Below, piece after piece: positions 12,247-23,759 of a stretch of 64,000 nucleotides of DNA (position 1 is the stretch's first letter; each line of letters opens with the position of its first letter). This DNA comes from Physella acuta (Eukaryota; Mollusca; Gastropoda; Physidae): NCBI RefSeq assembly GCF_028476545.1, contig NW_026732304.1:124001-188000 (forward strand), written 5' to 3'. Under the pieces are notes generated by a model, which ran no database searches, had not been told where the DNA came from, and saw only the letters and a program-made list of their open reading frames with translations. The translations under genes and the position numbers were made by a program.

Positions 12247-12270
12247 TTGAAAGAGAACTTTACTATATAT

Positions 12271-12619
12271 CAGTGGCGTAGCGAGGTCGGGTGTTACCCG
12301 GTGCGGCGCTTAATGGTGTCACCCCTTAGAGGTGTAGCGACCCTTCCTGGTGACAAACTTTCAAATTTTCGATTTGCACCCACCCCTCAAACTTTTGATT
12401 TTCACCCCCCTCAAACTTACGATTCGCACCCTCACCCCCCTCAAGTTTTCTCTATTTATTTTGCTATTTTTTGCCATGGTGTCACCCACCCTAAATGGTG
12501 TCACCCGGTGCGGTCCGTACCCGCCCCACCCCCCTTTTGTATATATCATACGATTAAGGGCAGACTTTTGATTTTAGCGCATTTCCTTATACATACCACC
12601 ATTTCTGTTACGCCATTGC
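12271..12619. mobile_element. hAT-like MITE, related to family A, diverged
   Basis: Starts CAGTGGCGTAGCGAGG and ends near TTACGCCATTG, with internal CTCAAACTTTTGATTTTCAC-type repeats as in family A. GGTGTCACCC occurs several times. No convincing target duplication, so the right end is uncertain. Confidence 0.62.
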
Positions 12620-14099
12620 ATACATAAAGTAGCGTGCATCTATTCATTTTTAACATGCATCACTTGTAGCCATAAAATAGCGTTATCTCATTTATTGTTC
12701 TTGATTAGATACATAAACTTAAGGTCGGCTAATATTTAATGGAGGTCCATGAGCCTGCCCAGCTCTAATAAGTACCTAGCATCTCCATGATAAGTAGCTA
12801 ATGGGTTCATGAATGTATTCAGCTCTAAATACCAAGAGTGTGCAAGAGTGTACATTAGTCTACTCACTCAGCCTTTATAAGTACCCTGCTTGTTCATTAG
12901 TCTATTCAGAAAGAATACCATTGCGTGTCCTTGAGTCCATCTAGATTAAACACTAACTACAATGGTCACTGTAGTTAGTGTTTAACAGCTTGGGCATGAG
13001 TAAAGTGTGTTTATGTTCGTACCCATCATAGTTTGGAGCGAGTAAAGAACAATTTATGTCACAAACATTTTTAACATGTAAACATTCTTGACGAGTTATT
13101 AGTCATTTCAATTTTTACTCAAAGATACTTCAAAGCTAAACATAAATTGCAAACAATTAAAACGCGTAGTTGGAATATACCGATCAATCCTTCCTAAAGG
13201 GGAGCAATTCATCTTATTAAAGGGAATTATACTCTCCCTTTTTTTTTTTTTTTTTAAGCTAGGCCAAAAACAGCAAATAGGCTTTTGCAAGAAGAAAGTG
13301 TAAATCACATCTTTTTAATGAAGAAATGTGCATGTTTTTTTTTAATTTTTTTTTTTTTAACGGTGTAAATGTTCGATAGCTTTTTAAACACGTTTTTGCT
13401 ATGTTTTTTTTTTTTTGTTGTTTTAAAATATTCACATGCGGAATGTGTCTTGTCATGGGCTAACATCCAAGTAATCGAAGCGTTGCTTGCTTGTCGCGTC
13501 TTCCAGGAGTTAAATAATTGACTGGAATTCGTTGAAAGGTCAAAGGTTATGTGTTTCTCCAGGGGAGAGTGAAAATGTCCTTCCATTTTGTTTTAAAATA
13601 AGCACTTTCAATGAAAACATTTTATCGAAACAAACTGTGTTTTTTTAAATTTGTTTTTTTTTTTCTTTCTTTATTCTTTAGCGATGGTCAATATTTCCAA
13701 ACATAAATGCTGGTCTTTTCATTGTTATTATTATTTTACTGCTTCCTTTCATCCCACCCTCAAAATCATAAACAAAATATTGTGTTTTTCAAAAATAGTT
13801 TTAATCAATCAATTTCTGTAATGATTTCAAATAAATATTCTTTTAAAAGGCGAAATAACATCAACAAAATTTTAATATAACCTTTAAAAAAGTAAAGTTT
13901 GTGTCGCCACACTGTTTGTAAACCCCCACTCCCTCCTGCTCGTTGCATATTCTCTCAAAACTACTAAACCCCTCTCCCCCCCCCTCCCCAAACACAAACA
14001 TCACTGGATTTTAATTAACAATGTACCCAGGTCAAAGCAATTAGAATAAAATTGTCACAGACTTCAGTCTATTTTTGTTATTCTAGAACCCGCTTCACA

Positions 14100-15520
14100 A
14101 CTACCAACTTCTCCATCATCAACAGCACAACTACCTGCATCATCAACATCAACACTATCACCACTAACAACAACATCAACACTAACACCACCACCATCAT
14201 CACCACGACTACCATCAAAATTACCGCCTCCATCATCAACATCCCCCATAACACCACCAACAACACTACTACCAGAAACACGCCCTCCAAATCCACCAAC
14301 GCCACGACCAACACAATCCAACAAAGCCACTACCAAAACCACCCTCCAACCCTATCATCACGTTCATCTCCACCACCATCACCACTAACAATATCACCAC
14401 CAATACTAATCACAACCCCACCACCACTAACAATATCACCACCAATACTAATCCCAACCCCACCACCACTAACAATATCACCACCAATACTAATCCCAAC
14501 CCCACCACCACTAACAATATCACCACCAATACTAATCCCCACCCCACCACCTCTAACAATATCAACACCAATACTAATCCCAACCCCACCACCACTAATA
14601 ATATCACCACCAACACTAATCACAACCCCACCACCACTAACAATATCACCACCAACACTAATCACAACCCCACCACCACTAACAATATCACCACCAATAC
14701 TAATCCCAACCCCACCACCACTAACAATATCACCACCAATACTAATCACAACCCCACCACCACTAAACATATCAACACCAATACTAATCCCCACCCCACC
14801 ACCACTAACAATATCACCACCAACACTAATCACAACCCCACCACCACTAACAATATCACCACCAATACTAATCCCAACCCCACCACCACTAACAACATCA
14901 ACACCAATACTAATCACAACCCCACCACCACTAACAATATCACGACCAATACTAATCCCAACCCCACCACCACTAATAATATCACCACCAACACTAATCA
15001 CAACCCCACAACCACTAACAATATCACCAACAATACTAATTCCAACCCCATCACCACTAACAATATCACCACCAATACTAATCCCAACCCCACCACCACT
15101 AACAATATCACCACCAATACTAATCCCAACCCCACCACCACTAACAACATCAACACCAATACTAATCACAACCCCACCACCACTAACAATATCACGACCA
15201 ATACTAATCCCAACCCCATCACCACTAATAATATCACCAACAATACTTATTCCAACCCCACCACCACTAACAATATCACCACCAATACTAATCCCAACCC
15301 CACCACCTCTAACAATATCAACACCAATACTAATCACAACCCCACCACCACTAACAATATCACCACCAATACTAATCCCAACCCCACCACCTCTAACAAT
15401 ATCAACACCAATACTAATCCCAACCCCACCACCACTAACAATATCACCACCAATACTAATCACAACTCCACCACCACTAACAATATCACCACCAACACCA
15501 CAACTATCTCAACCATCACG
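14100..15520 (+). repeat. 42-bp minisatellite with almost no G on the plus strand
   Basis: After a looser CATCAACA-rich lead-in, about 27 copies of a 42-bp unit follow: CCACCACCACTAACAATATC, ACCACCAATACTAATCCCAA, CC. G is nearly absent over 1.4 kb. Because 42 is a multiple of three, both strands are open, giving a 503-codon and a 377-codon frame. Confidence 0.95.
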
Positions 15521-15563
15521 ACAAACACCACCACCACTGCCAAAACACAAAGTAGAAGACTAG

Positions 15564-16903
15564 CTACAAGAACGTTAACATTATTATAACAACATATTTA
15601 CCTCTTACAATGATATAAAACAATATAACAATAATAAACCACACCCTACAACGCAACCTTATTAACTAAATTATCAGCCCTTCTCGTTTTACACAAAAAC
15701 GTCTTTGCAGAAACGAATATACATATGAATACATAGATCTATAGACATACAAATATGCATATGAAAATATTTTGAAATAAACGCAGCAATTCTTGCCAAC
15801 CCAGTTTTATTGATTGGATTTATGGACTCTTTCAGGAATGAAAAATAAGCAGTTATGTTGTAATGTTTGAATGTGTTTTAACAATGTATGAATCTACTGC
15901 TATATTAGTTTAGGGTATGTTCTTTGACATCTATTGAGAATCCCCAAACTGTTCGTAACGATCTAGTATTTCATAGTTACGACAAACAATGTTTGCAGTA
16001 TGGTTGTTGTTAGTCTTTCTTTCAGACGTTTTTTTTTTCGTAAATTTCCGGTTGGTGTTAGCCCCCCTCCCCCTCCCCCACCCCATCCGCAAGACGAGAT
16101 GTCGTGATAAAACTATGGTAGTTGTTTTTGAGTGTCCAGGCAGTAATAATCGCATACCACAATTTGAGGCATAAAATTACGGCATAGTCAGACAAAGATT
16201 GAGAATTATAGTTAGTTAGTCTCAGATGGGTCACATAAATAGCATGCTGTTAACGAGAAAGACTACCAGGTAGTATTTTGTTGTTTTAAACAGGAAGATT
16301 TTAGCCAAACTGCTACAGGTTTTTTCCCCGTGTTTTTTGTGTCTTGTTTAGTCACGGTTTTGTCAGGTTTTTGTCGTTTTGTCATACTTTTGTCAATTTT
16401 TGTCATAATTTTTACAAATTTTGTCATGTTTTTCTCAAGTTTTGACATGTTTTCACAAGCCATTTTCTTTAATTTCCTATCCTTTTGTCTGTATACCTAT
16501 CGCTCAGTTCATTTGTTTATATATTATTCTAAACATACCATGAAAAATTAATTAGCCCGTCCTTTGACCATACACGCATGAAGCTGTATACTGTTTAAAC
16601 ACTGAAGCGATCGAGTCTTACTTATTGTTATTATTGATTAGTTTTTGGTCGGTAATTTCAACAGGTATTGATTATTGGAGGTGCATTGTTCAGCTGTTAA
16701 GAGAAAGAAGTAACTGGTAGGGCGATTGATTTTTGTAATGAAATTTCTAAATAACATACAATGTACATATAAACTAGCCGTGTTTCAGTTTATAAGGTTG
16801 TGTAGGCTTATATAAAAAATACATACATACACACAAAGATGTGTGTGAAGTGTGAGTGTGTACGTTGCGTATGTGGAAGCGTGTGTGGGGGAGGCGTGTA
16901 AGT

Positions 16904-16908
<5 letters not shown>
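15564..16908. other. AT-rich stretch, no gene seen
   Basis: Includes a small TTTTGTCA-type array at about 16325-16450 and a C-rich patch at 16060-16085. Otherwise featureless. Confidence 0.6.

Positions 16909-16985
<77 letters not shown>
16909..16985. repeat. (TA)n microsatellite
   Basis: About 37 TA units. Confidence 0.97.
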
Positions 16986-16988
<3 letters not shown>

Positions 16989-17166
16989 CTTATTTTTCTA
17001 GATTTTATCACTATTTCGTTCTAAATCATCCAAAGTATCATAGTAACGAAATGTATGGCAATACAACATACCATTATTAAACAACTATTATGTTTAATTA
17101 AGTGTTCAGTATAGACATGTTAAGGAGAACAAGGCATTTAAGTAGTGTTGTAAAAGTATTACAAAA

Positions 17167-17169
<3 letters not shown>

Positions 17170-17253
<84 letters not shown>
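17170..17253. repeat. (TA)n microsatellite
   Basis: About 42 TA units. The following 17254-18587 is AT-rich and without a recognisable gene. Confidence 0.97.
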
Positions 17254-17255
<2 letters not shown>

Positions 17256-17944
17256 CATATTCACACACCCTCAAAGTTTAAGCGTACATATGCTAAAAGA
17301 CCGTGCATCCTTCTGTTATGCAGTTTTTAGCGAGCAGATTATATTCAGAGCAAAATATTCCACGACAGTTCCCACAATTTACTGACCAAACATTATAAAA
17401 AAGGAACAAAAAACTGAAAGTCGATATCCCATTGCAAGTGGCACGAATGTGTTTAAAGAGAAGTAGGACTATAATTGTTCAAATAATCAGCAGGTTAAAT
17501 TGATTTTTTTTTCGAATGGGTAGCCTACTTTTCATTCGTTCTGAGAAAACATATCAAAGAAAATTACTTCACTTTGACTATGAAATTGTAACTTTAAGTT
17601 TTGAGTATTTTTATAACAATTACAGTTAAAATTTCTTTTTTTTTACTAAATGTTGTAAGAAAAATAAATTAACATCGATTTCAGGTGTCTATTATTCATA
17701 CTTATTAATAGCTTTTTTCCGATATCTATTTCTGCCTCTCTGTATATTTATGGCTAACCATGTCAATCAATTTTGACCCACTTCTAAAGCATCGATTTCG
17801 TTATATATATCCAGATATATTTCTTTTTAATGACAACGCAACAATCTATAATTTGTATCACAAAGTAAATTAGTCATTACAAATAAATAATAAGATTACT
17901 ATATTAAATAACAAAAAGGAGTTAAAGAAAATTTAGCGATCGCT

Positions 17945-18035
17945 CAGTTAGCAAGGTAAGCTGCTATTCACTAGGGATCCGAACCGGCGACTACTAGAGT
18001 TAGCAACCACAATCTTCCGCCTGACCATGCCGCAC
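17945..18035 (-). repeat. tRNA-like SINE head, separate family
   Basis: The minus strand has GCGGCATGGTCAGGCGGAAG (box-A-like) and GCCGGTTCGGATCCC (box-B-like). The arms do not fold into a convincing cloverleaf, so it is called a SINE head rather than a tRNA gene. Confidence 0.5.
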
Positions 18036-18587
18036 GCACTCAGATAACAATTGACACAGTTCACTGCGTCAAATAAAAAAACACAACACGATAAAACCAG
18101 CGGCCCACGAAACACTTCTACTTTCATAATTTAAACTTTTGTTACTGAAGACTGATGACAACCTATCGATTGTGTTTATAAACAGAAGAGAACGCGGTCA
18201 TTCATATCCCTTTAACTGGTAAACGAACTGTAAAAAGATACCACGACACTGACAAACTGAGTACATTGTAGGTTTTTAAAAAAATAAATGTGTATACAAA
18301 ATGTATTGATTCTCACAGGGGTTTACATTTTTTTATTTATTTATTTTTATTTTGGAGGTATCTATAAACAATGAAATATACTATTAGGCAATTAGAAGAG
18401 TAAAATAAAAAAAAATGTTTTACACATACCCATACACATTAATGTCCATACAAGTTGAACAATGTGGAATATTGGCGTGTCATGCACACCTATTACCATT
18501 TTTTATCAGATGTGCATATCCAGTGTTTATACTCTACATAACTTACTCTTCTTTCGGAGGGGGGGGGGTGTCCTTGTCGAACTCACC

Positions 18588-19392
18588 CTTTGACATTGGA
18601 CCATGGCAAACTCACCCTTGGTTAATCGATCTTGGCCAACTCACCCTTGGTAAATCGACCTTGGCCAACTCACCCTTGGTCAATGGATCTTGGCCAACTC
18701 ACCCTTGGTCAATTGACCTTGGCCATCTAACACTTGGTCAGTGGACATTGGCCAACTCACCCTTTATCAATGGATCTTAGCAAACTCATCTTTGATCAAT
18801 GGACCTTGGCCAACTCTTCCTTGATCAATGGACATTGGCCAACTCATCTTTGGTCAATGGATCTTGGCCAACTCATCCTTGGTCAATGGATCTTGGCCAA
18901 CTCACCATTGGCAATGGACCTTGGCCATCTCATCCTTGTCCAATGATCCAAGGCCAACTCATACGTGGTCAATGATCCAAGGCCAACTCATACATGGTCA
19001 ATGATCCAAGGCCAACTCATCCTTGGCCAATGATCCAAGGCCAACTCACACTTGGCCAATGATCCAAGGCCAACTCACACTTGGCCAATGATCCAAGGCC
19101 AACTCACACTTGGCCAATGATCCAAGGCCAACTCACGCTTGGCCAATGATCCGAGGCCAACTCATCCTTGGCCAATGATCCAAGGCCAACTCACACTTGG
19201 CCAATGATCCAAGGCCAACTCACACTTGGCCAATGATCCAAGGCCAACTCACAATTGGCCAATGATCCAAGGCCAACTCACACTTGGCCAATGATCCAAG
19301 GCTAACTCACACTTGGCCAATGATCCAAGGCCAACTCACGCTTGGCCAATGACCCAAGGCCAACTCATACTTGGTCAATGGACCTTGACGGA
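18588..19392 (+). repeat. 29-bp minisatellite with two unit types
   Basis: About 28 copies. The left half uses GGATCTTGGCCAACTCACCC-type units (then TTGGTCAAT); from about 18945 units read GATCCAAGGCCAACTCACAC (then TTGGCCAAT). The unit is partly palindromic (TTGGCCAA). Confidence 0.95.
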
Positions 19393-19761
19393 CTTCCTTG
19401 TCAAACCGACAGTATTCACCGGAACCTTCTACATATCTACACAAATCTACTTATGTACGTTCTCAAAGGTCTTTCATAATTTACCTCACGCTTAGAAGGG
19501 TGGGTGGAGGGGGGGGGGACGTACCAGACTAGTCAGAAAGTGCAATGAATCGTGTGGGGGTGGGGGATGGATATCAACTAAAGTAAAGTAAGTTTTGTGT
19601 CGCTTCAAACTCATTAAAAAATCGTGCTTATATTTCTATAGTAGTTTTTTTCAGCTTCAGGAGGTGGGGGGGGGGGGGGGGGGGTCGAGCTTTTTTTTAA
19701 AACACTTGATAGACGAAGGTAAAGAGGTGTTTAAGCAATGCGTGGTGTTAATGATCAACAA

Positions 19762-20755
19762 CTTTCCAGCGATATATTTAAAAAACAATGCTGAGCACAC
19801 ATTTATTTTAATACAATATTTAAACATTGTACAATAGAATGAATCGTGTTTAACAGCAGTAGCGTGGCGAGAAGGGGGGGGGTGGCGAGGGGGGCGCCGA
19901 CCTTAGGGGGCGCCAAAAATGGGTGGGAAAAATAAATCGAAGGGTTGAGTGTGGTGCAAATCGAAAGTAAGATGGGGGGGATGCAAATTGAAATCTTGAG
20001 GGGGGGGGGGGTGCAAATCGAAATCTTGAGAGGGGGGTGCAAATCGAAAAGTTTGTACCCGAGCGCCGGGTAGGGTCGCTACGCCTCTAGTTTGACATTG
20101 CGTGCCTTTCATCTTACGACAATATTTCAATGTTCCCCCAACACACTATTGAAAAAGTTAAGTATACATTTATTTTAATACAACATATAAACATTGTACA
20201 ACATAAAGACTTGTGTATGACACGTATATCCTTCATCCTACCCTACATCCCAAAACAACACAATTTTCCCCAACACACCAATAATAATGCTCAGTATACA
20301 TTTATTTTACTACAACATATAAACAATGTACAACAGAACGACACTTATTTGACAGTATGTATCTTTCATCCTAAACAACAGAATGTCCCCTCAACACCCT
20401 ATTAATAATGCTAAGTACACATTTATTTTACTACAACATATAAACATTGTACAACAGAACGACACTTATTTGACAGTGTGTATCTTTCACGCCAAACCAA
20501 ACACAATGTCCCCCAACACACCATTAATAATGATGAGCACACATTTATTTAATACAACACATAACATTGTACAATAGAACGACACTTATTTGACAGTGTG
20601 TATCTTTCATCCTACGCTACCTTACACGGCAACACAAATTTACATTTATTTTAATGCAACATTTAAACATTGTACAACAGAACGACACTTATTTGACAGT
20701 GTGTATCTTTCACCCTACACAGCACAATGTCCCCCATACACAGCATTAATCCCGT
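19762..20755 (+). repeat. About 124-bp tandem array, interrupted by a MITE
   Basis: Copies marked by CACATTTATTTTAATACAAC, AAACATTGTACAACAGAACG and CACTTATTTGACAGTGTGTA occur near 19798, 20166, 20293, 20416, 20541 and 20640. The first is split by the insertion at 19857-20090. Confidence 0.88.
19857..20090. mobile_element. hAT-type MITE, family A
   Basis: Starts CAGTAGCGTGGCGAGA and ends GTCGCTACGCCTCTAG. Flanks TTTAACAG and TTTGACAT agree at 6 of 8 positions. About four internal TGCAAATCGAAATCTTGAGG-type units. It sits inside one unit of the 124-bp array. Confidence 0.82.
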
Positions 20756-21077
20756 AAATCGATTTCCCCCTCTCTTTTCAAACTTAACAGTTGGATAGCC
20801 GCTCCGCTAGAGATAATATCTATTCTTTAATCAAACATACAATACATAATGCAGATAATGGATTGTCTTGTCCAGCTTCCTGTTGCTGACGTCACTGTCA
20901 GCCGCGTGAATGTGTAACAATGACGCAATGTGGGGGATTTTTTTATTTCCCTTTTTTTTTTTACTTGCGTTGGATGGACCCTGGAGACTAAGGGGAGAAA
21001 ATGATTGGAGAGTTGTCTCGCTTGTGGCTTGACAGTTTCACGGTGTGTGGCGTGGACGTGTAGATTGACTGACAAGC

Positions 21078-22400
21078 TTTTGTGGGCAGAGGTTAGGTTT
21101 TAAAGGGGTAACTTGGTCAAACGAAAATAGGTTAATTGTGGGCAAAAATTAGGTTTTATAAGGGTAACTTGGTCAATAGGTTAGTTGTGGGCAGAGGTTA
21201 GGTTTTACAAGGGTAACTTGGTCAATAGGTTAATTGTGGGCACAAATTAGGTTTTATAAGGGTAACTTGGTCAGTAGGTTAGTTGTGGGCAGAGGTTAGG
21301 TTTTACAAGGGTAACTTGGTCAAAAGGTTAATTGTGGGCAGATGTTAGGTTTTACAAGGGTAACTTGGTCAGTAGGAAATAGGTTAATTGTGGGCAGAGG
21401 TTAGGTTTTACAAGGGTAACTTGGCCAATAGGAAATAGGTTAGTTGTGGGCAAAGGTTAGATTTTATAAGGGTAACTTGGTCAGTAGGTTAGTAGTGGGC
21501 AGAGGTTAAGTTTTATAAGGGTAACTTGGTCAGTAGGTTAGTTGTGGGCAGAGGTTAAGTTTTATAAGGGTAACTTGGTCAGTAGGTTAGTTGTGGGCAG
21601 AGGTTAGGTTTTATAAGGGTAACTTGGTCAGTAGGTTAGTTGTGGGCAGAGGTTAGGTTTTATAAGGGTAACTTGGTCAGTAGGTTAGTTGTGGGCAGAG
21701 GTTAGGTTTCTTAAAGGTAACTTGGTCAGTAGGAAATAGGTCAATAGTGGGCAGAGGTTAGGTTTTACAAGGGTAACTTGGTCAATAGAAAATAGGTTAG
21801 TTGTTGGCAGAGGTTAGGTTTTATAAGGGTAACATGGTCAATAGGTTAATTGTGTGCAGGGTTAGGTTTTACAAGGGTAACTAGGTCAATAGAAAATTTG
21901 TTAATTGCGGGCAGAGGTTAGGTTTTATAAGGGTATCTTGGTCAATAGGTTAATTGTGGGCAAAGGTTAGGTTTTATAAGGGTAACTTGGTCAATAGGAA
22001 ATAGGTCAATAGTGGGGAGAGGTTAGGTTTTACAAGGGTAACTTTGTCAGTAGGAAATAGGTTAGTTGTGGGCAGAGGTTAGGTTGAGGTTAGGTTTTAT
22101 AATGGTAACTTGGTCAATAGGTTAATTGTGGGCAGAGGTTAGGTTTTACAAGGGTAACCTGGTCAATGGGAAATAGGTTAGTTGTGGGCAGAGGTTAGGT
22201 TTTATAAGGGTAACTTGGTCAATAGGAAATAGGTTAATTGTGGGCAGAGGTTAGGTTTACAAGGGTAGTTCGGTCAATAGGTAATAGGTTCATTGTGGGT
22301 AGAGGTTATTTTATAAGGGTAACTTGGTAATTAGGAAATATATTCGTTGTGGGCAGAGGTTAGATTTTACAAGGGTAACTTGGTCAGTAAGAAATATGTT
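21078..22400 (+). repeat. 49/56-bp minisatellite
   Basis: About 26 copies of GGTTAGTTGTGGGCAGAGGT, TAGGTTTTATAAGGGTAACT, TGGTCAGTA; the 56-bp form adds GGAAATA. Long-unit and short-unit forms are interspersed. Confidence 0.95.
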
Positions 22401-22617
22401 AAGTTTAGCTTGAAGCATTTGACATTGGGGTAGATTTCAAGCTTCTCTTAGCAATTGAGGGGGGTTGCGCCCCTGAACACGTCCATACCCCCCCCCCCCC
22501 CCCAATTAAATTTGCAATATGTATACTTTAACCGATATTCATCCTCCTCCACCACGCTAATGTTTCAAGCCACCCCCCCCCCCCATAAATTAAAAAAAAT
22601 AATACCTGAAAGGCAAG

Positions 22618-22745
22618 CAGAGTTTCTTCCAGGCGTCTCCTCGGGGACAGAGAAAGTCTACCCCACCCCCCAACGAAATGTATTTTTTATCGAAAGTATA
22701 TTTTACCAGTGTCCGCCCCCCCCCCCCCCTCTCCGCAGAAAAATA
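22618..22745 (+). mobile_element. Truncated hAT MITE, CAGAGTTTCTTCCAG family
   Basis: Left end CAGAGTTTCTTCCAGGCGTC, then AAGTATATTTTACCAGTGTC and a C run as in the whole copies. No right terminal repeat. Confidence 0.72.
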
Positions 22746-23316
22746 TGTACTGTTATTTAGAAATGTTTTTTTTAAAGATCTGTTAACCTTATCACTAACC
22801 ATAACCCCAAATCTTCAAACCTTAATCATAATGCCTAACCCTATGCCTAACCCTAATGCCTAACCCTGACCTTAACCCAAGTTTTCAGATGTGTCTTGTT
22901 TTATTTCTCAGGCGACAAGGTAGCATATCTCGGCCTTTGCTGTTTCGCATCGGGTCTTTAGGAAGGACATCAGAGCAGAGACTCGTATCCACGTCAGTTA
23001 CAGTGTGTGAAACCTGCGCCAAAAACAACAACAGCAACACAAAGACACACGCTGCGAAATTCCATTATCAAGACGTTTGTCAAAGAAAACACTATCTTCA
23101 AAGACTAGTACACAACGAAATTTATTTAAACAAATCCAGACAATACATTTTTTACAAGACACATAAGTAAGATTATATCTGAAGGTATCTACTTAAGCGC
23201 CTTTGACAAAAAACAACAACGAAAGCACTTGCTTCAAAGGACTTTTCATTAGTTAGTTTACCAAAGTCACACTTCTGTTACGAGATTTGCCCATCAACAC
23301 ATTGAAGAAAACTCTC

Positions 23317-23520
23317 CAAGACACATCAAACAAGACACTTTCCTCAAGATACATCAAACAAGACACTTGCCCAAAGACACATCAAACAAGACACTTGCCC
23401 CAAGACAAATAAACAAGACACTTGCAATAAGACACATCCAACAAGACACTTGCCCAAAGACAAATTAACAAGACACTTGCAATAAGACACATCCAACAAG
23501 ACACTTGCCCCTAGACACCT
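23317..23520 (+). repeat. 28-bp array upstream of EF-hand gene
   Basis: About eight copies of AAGACACATCAAACAAGACA followed by CTTGCCCA, with AATAAACAAG variants, ending about 150 bases before the start codon. Confidence 0.85.
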
Positions 23521-23665
23521 CAACAAACACTTCCGGAAAACACAACACCACTCGCACGCCAAAAAAAACAACAAAACAACGATCGATTGCGTTGAACTGT
23601 GGCTAAGACCACCCACGTAGACCTTGCATATCCCCGTACGGGACGGGACATTCGTCAACGGAGCA

Positions 23666-23759
23666 ATGAGTTCAAACACTGTGAAGAAATTAATGGAGAA
23701 GAACAAAAAATATTTAAAGAAGGCCAAAGAACTCGGCCTTAACCAAAAGGAATTTGATG
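23666..23759 (+). CDS. EF-hand gene exon 1 (basic N-terminal extension)
   Basis: Begins [20 protein letters not shown] and ends GATG at donor GTGAGTTA. An in-frame stop lies 46 bases upstream of the ATG. The upstream 28-bp array at 23317-23520 probably falls in the promoter or 5' UTR. Confidence 0.82.

Larger units (their letters stand above)
11233..14050. other. Gene-free stretch between triplet array and 42-bp array
   Basis: Holds the SINE and MITE listed, SINE-derived fragments (12740-12990) and T runs (13240-13260, 13320-13360, 13400-13420, 13640-13660). 11440-11760 is non-repetitive and GC-balanced. A 93-codon frame at 13305-13586 (minus) has no recognisable similarity. Confidence 0.6.

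Noticed and set aside
14330-15463. 377-codon minus-strand frame (GGVGISIGGDIVS repeats)
   Set aside because: It is the antisense translation of the same 42-bp array.
14052-15563. 503-codon plus-strand frame, the longest in the window
   Set aside because: It translates a 42-bp minisatellite (TPPPLTISPPILIP repeats). The opposite strand is open too, and there is no domain, splice structure or normal composition.
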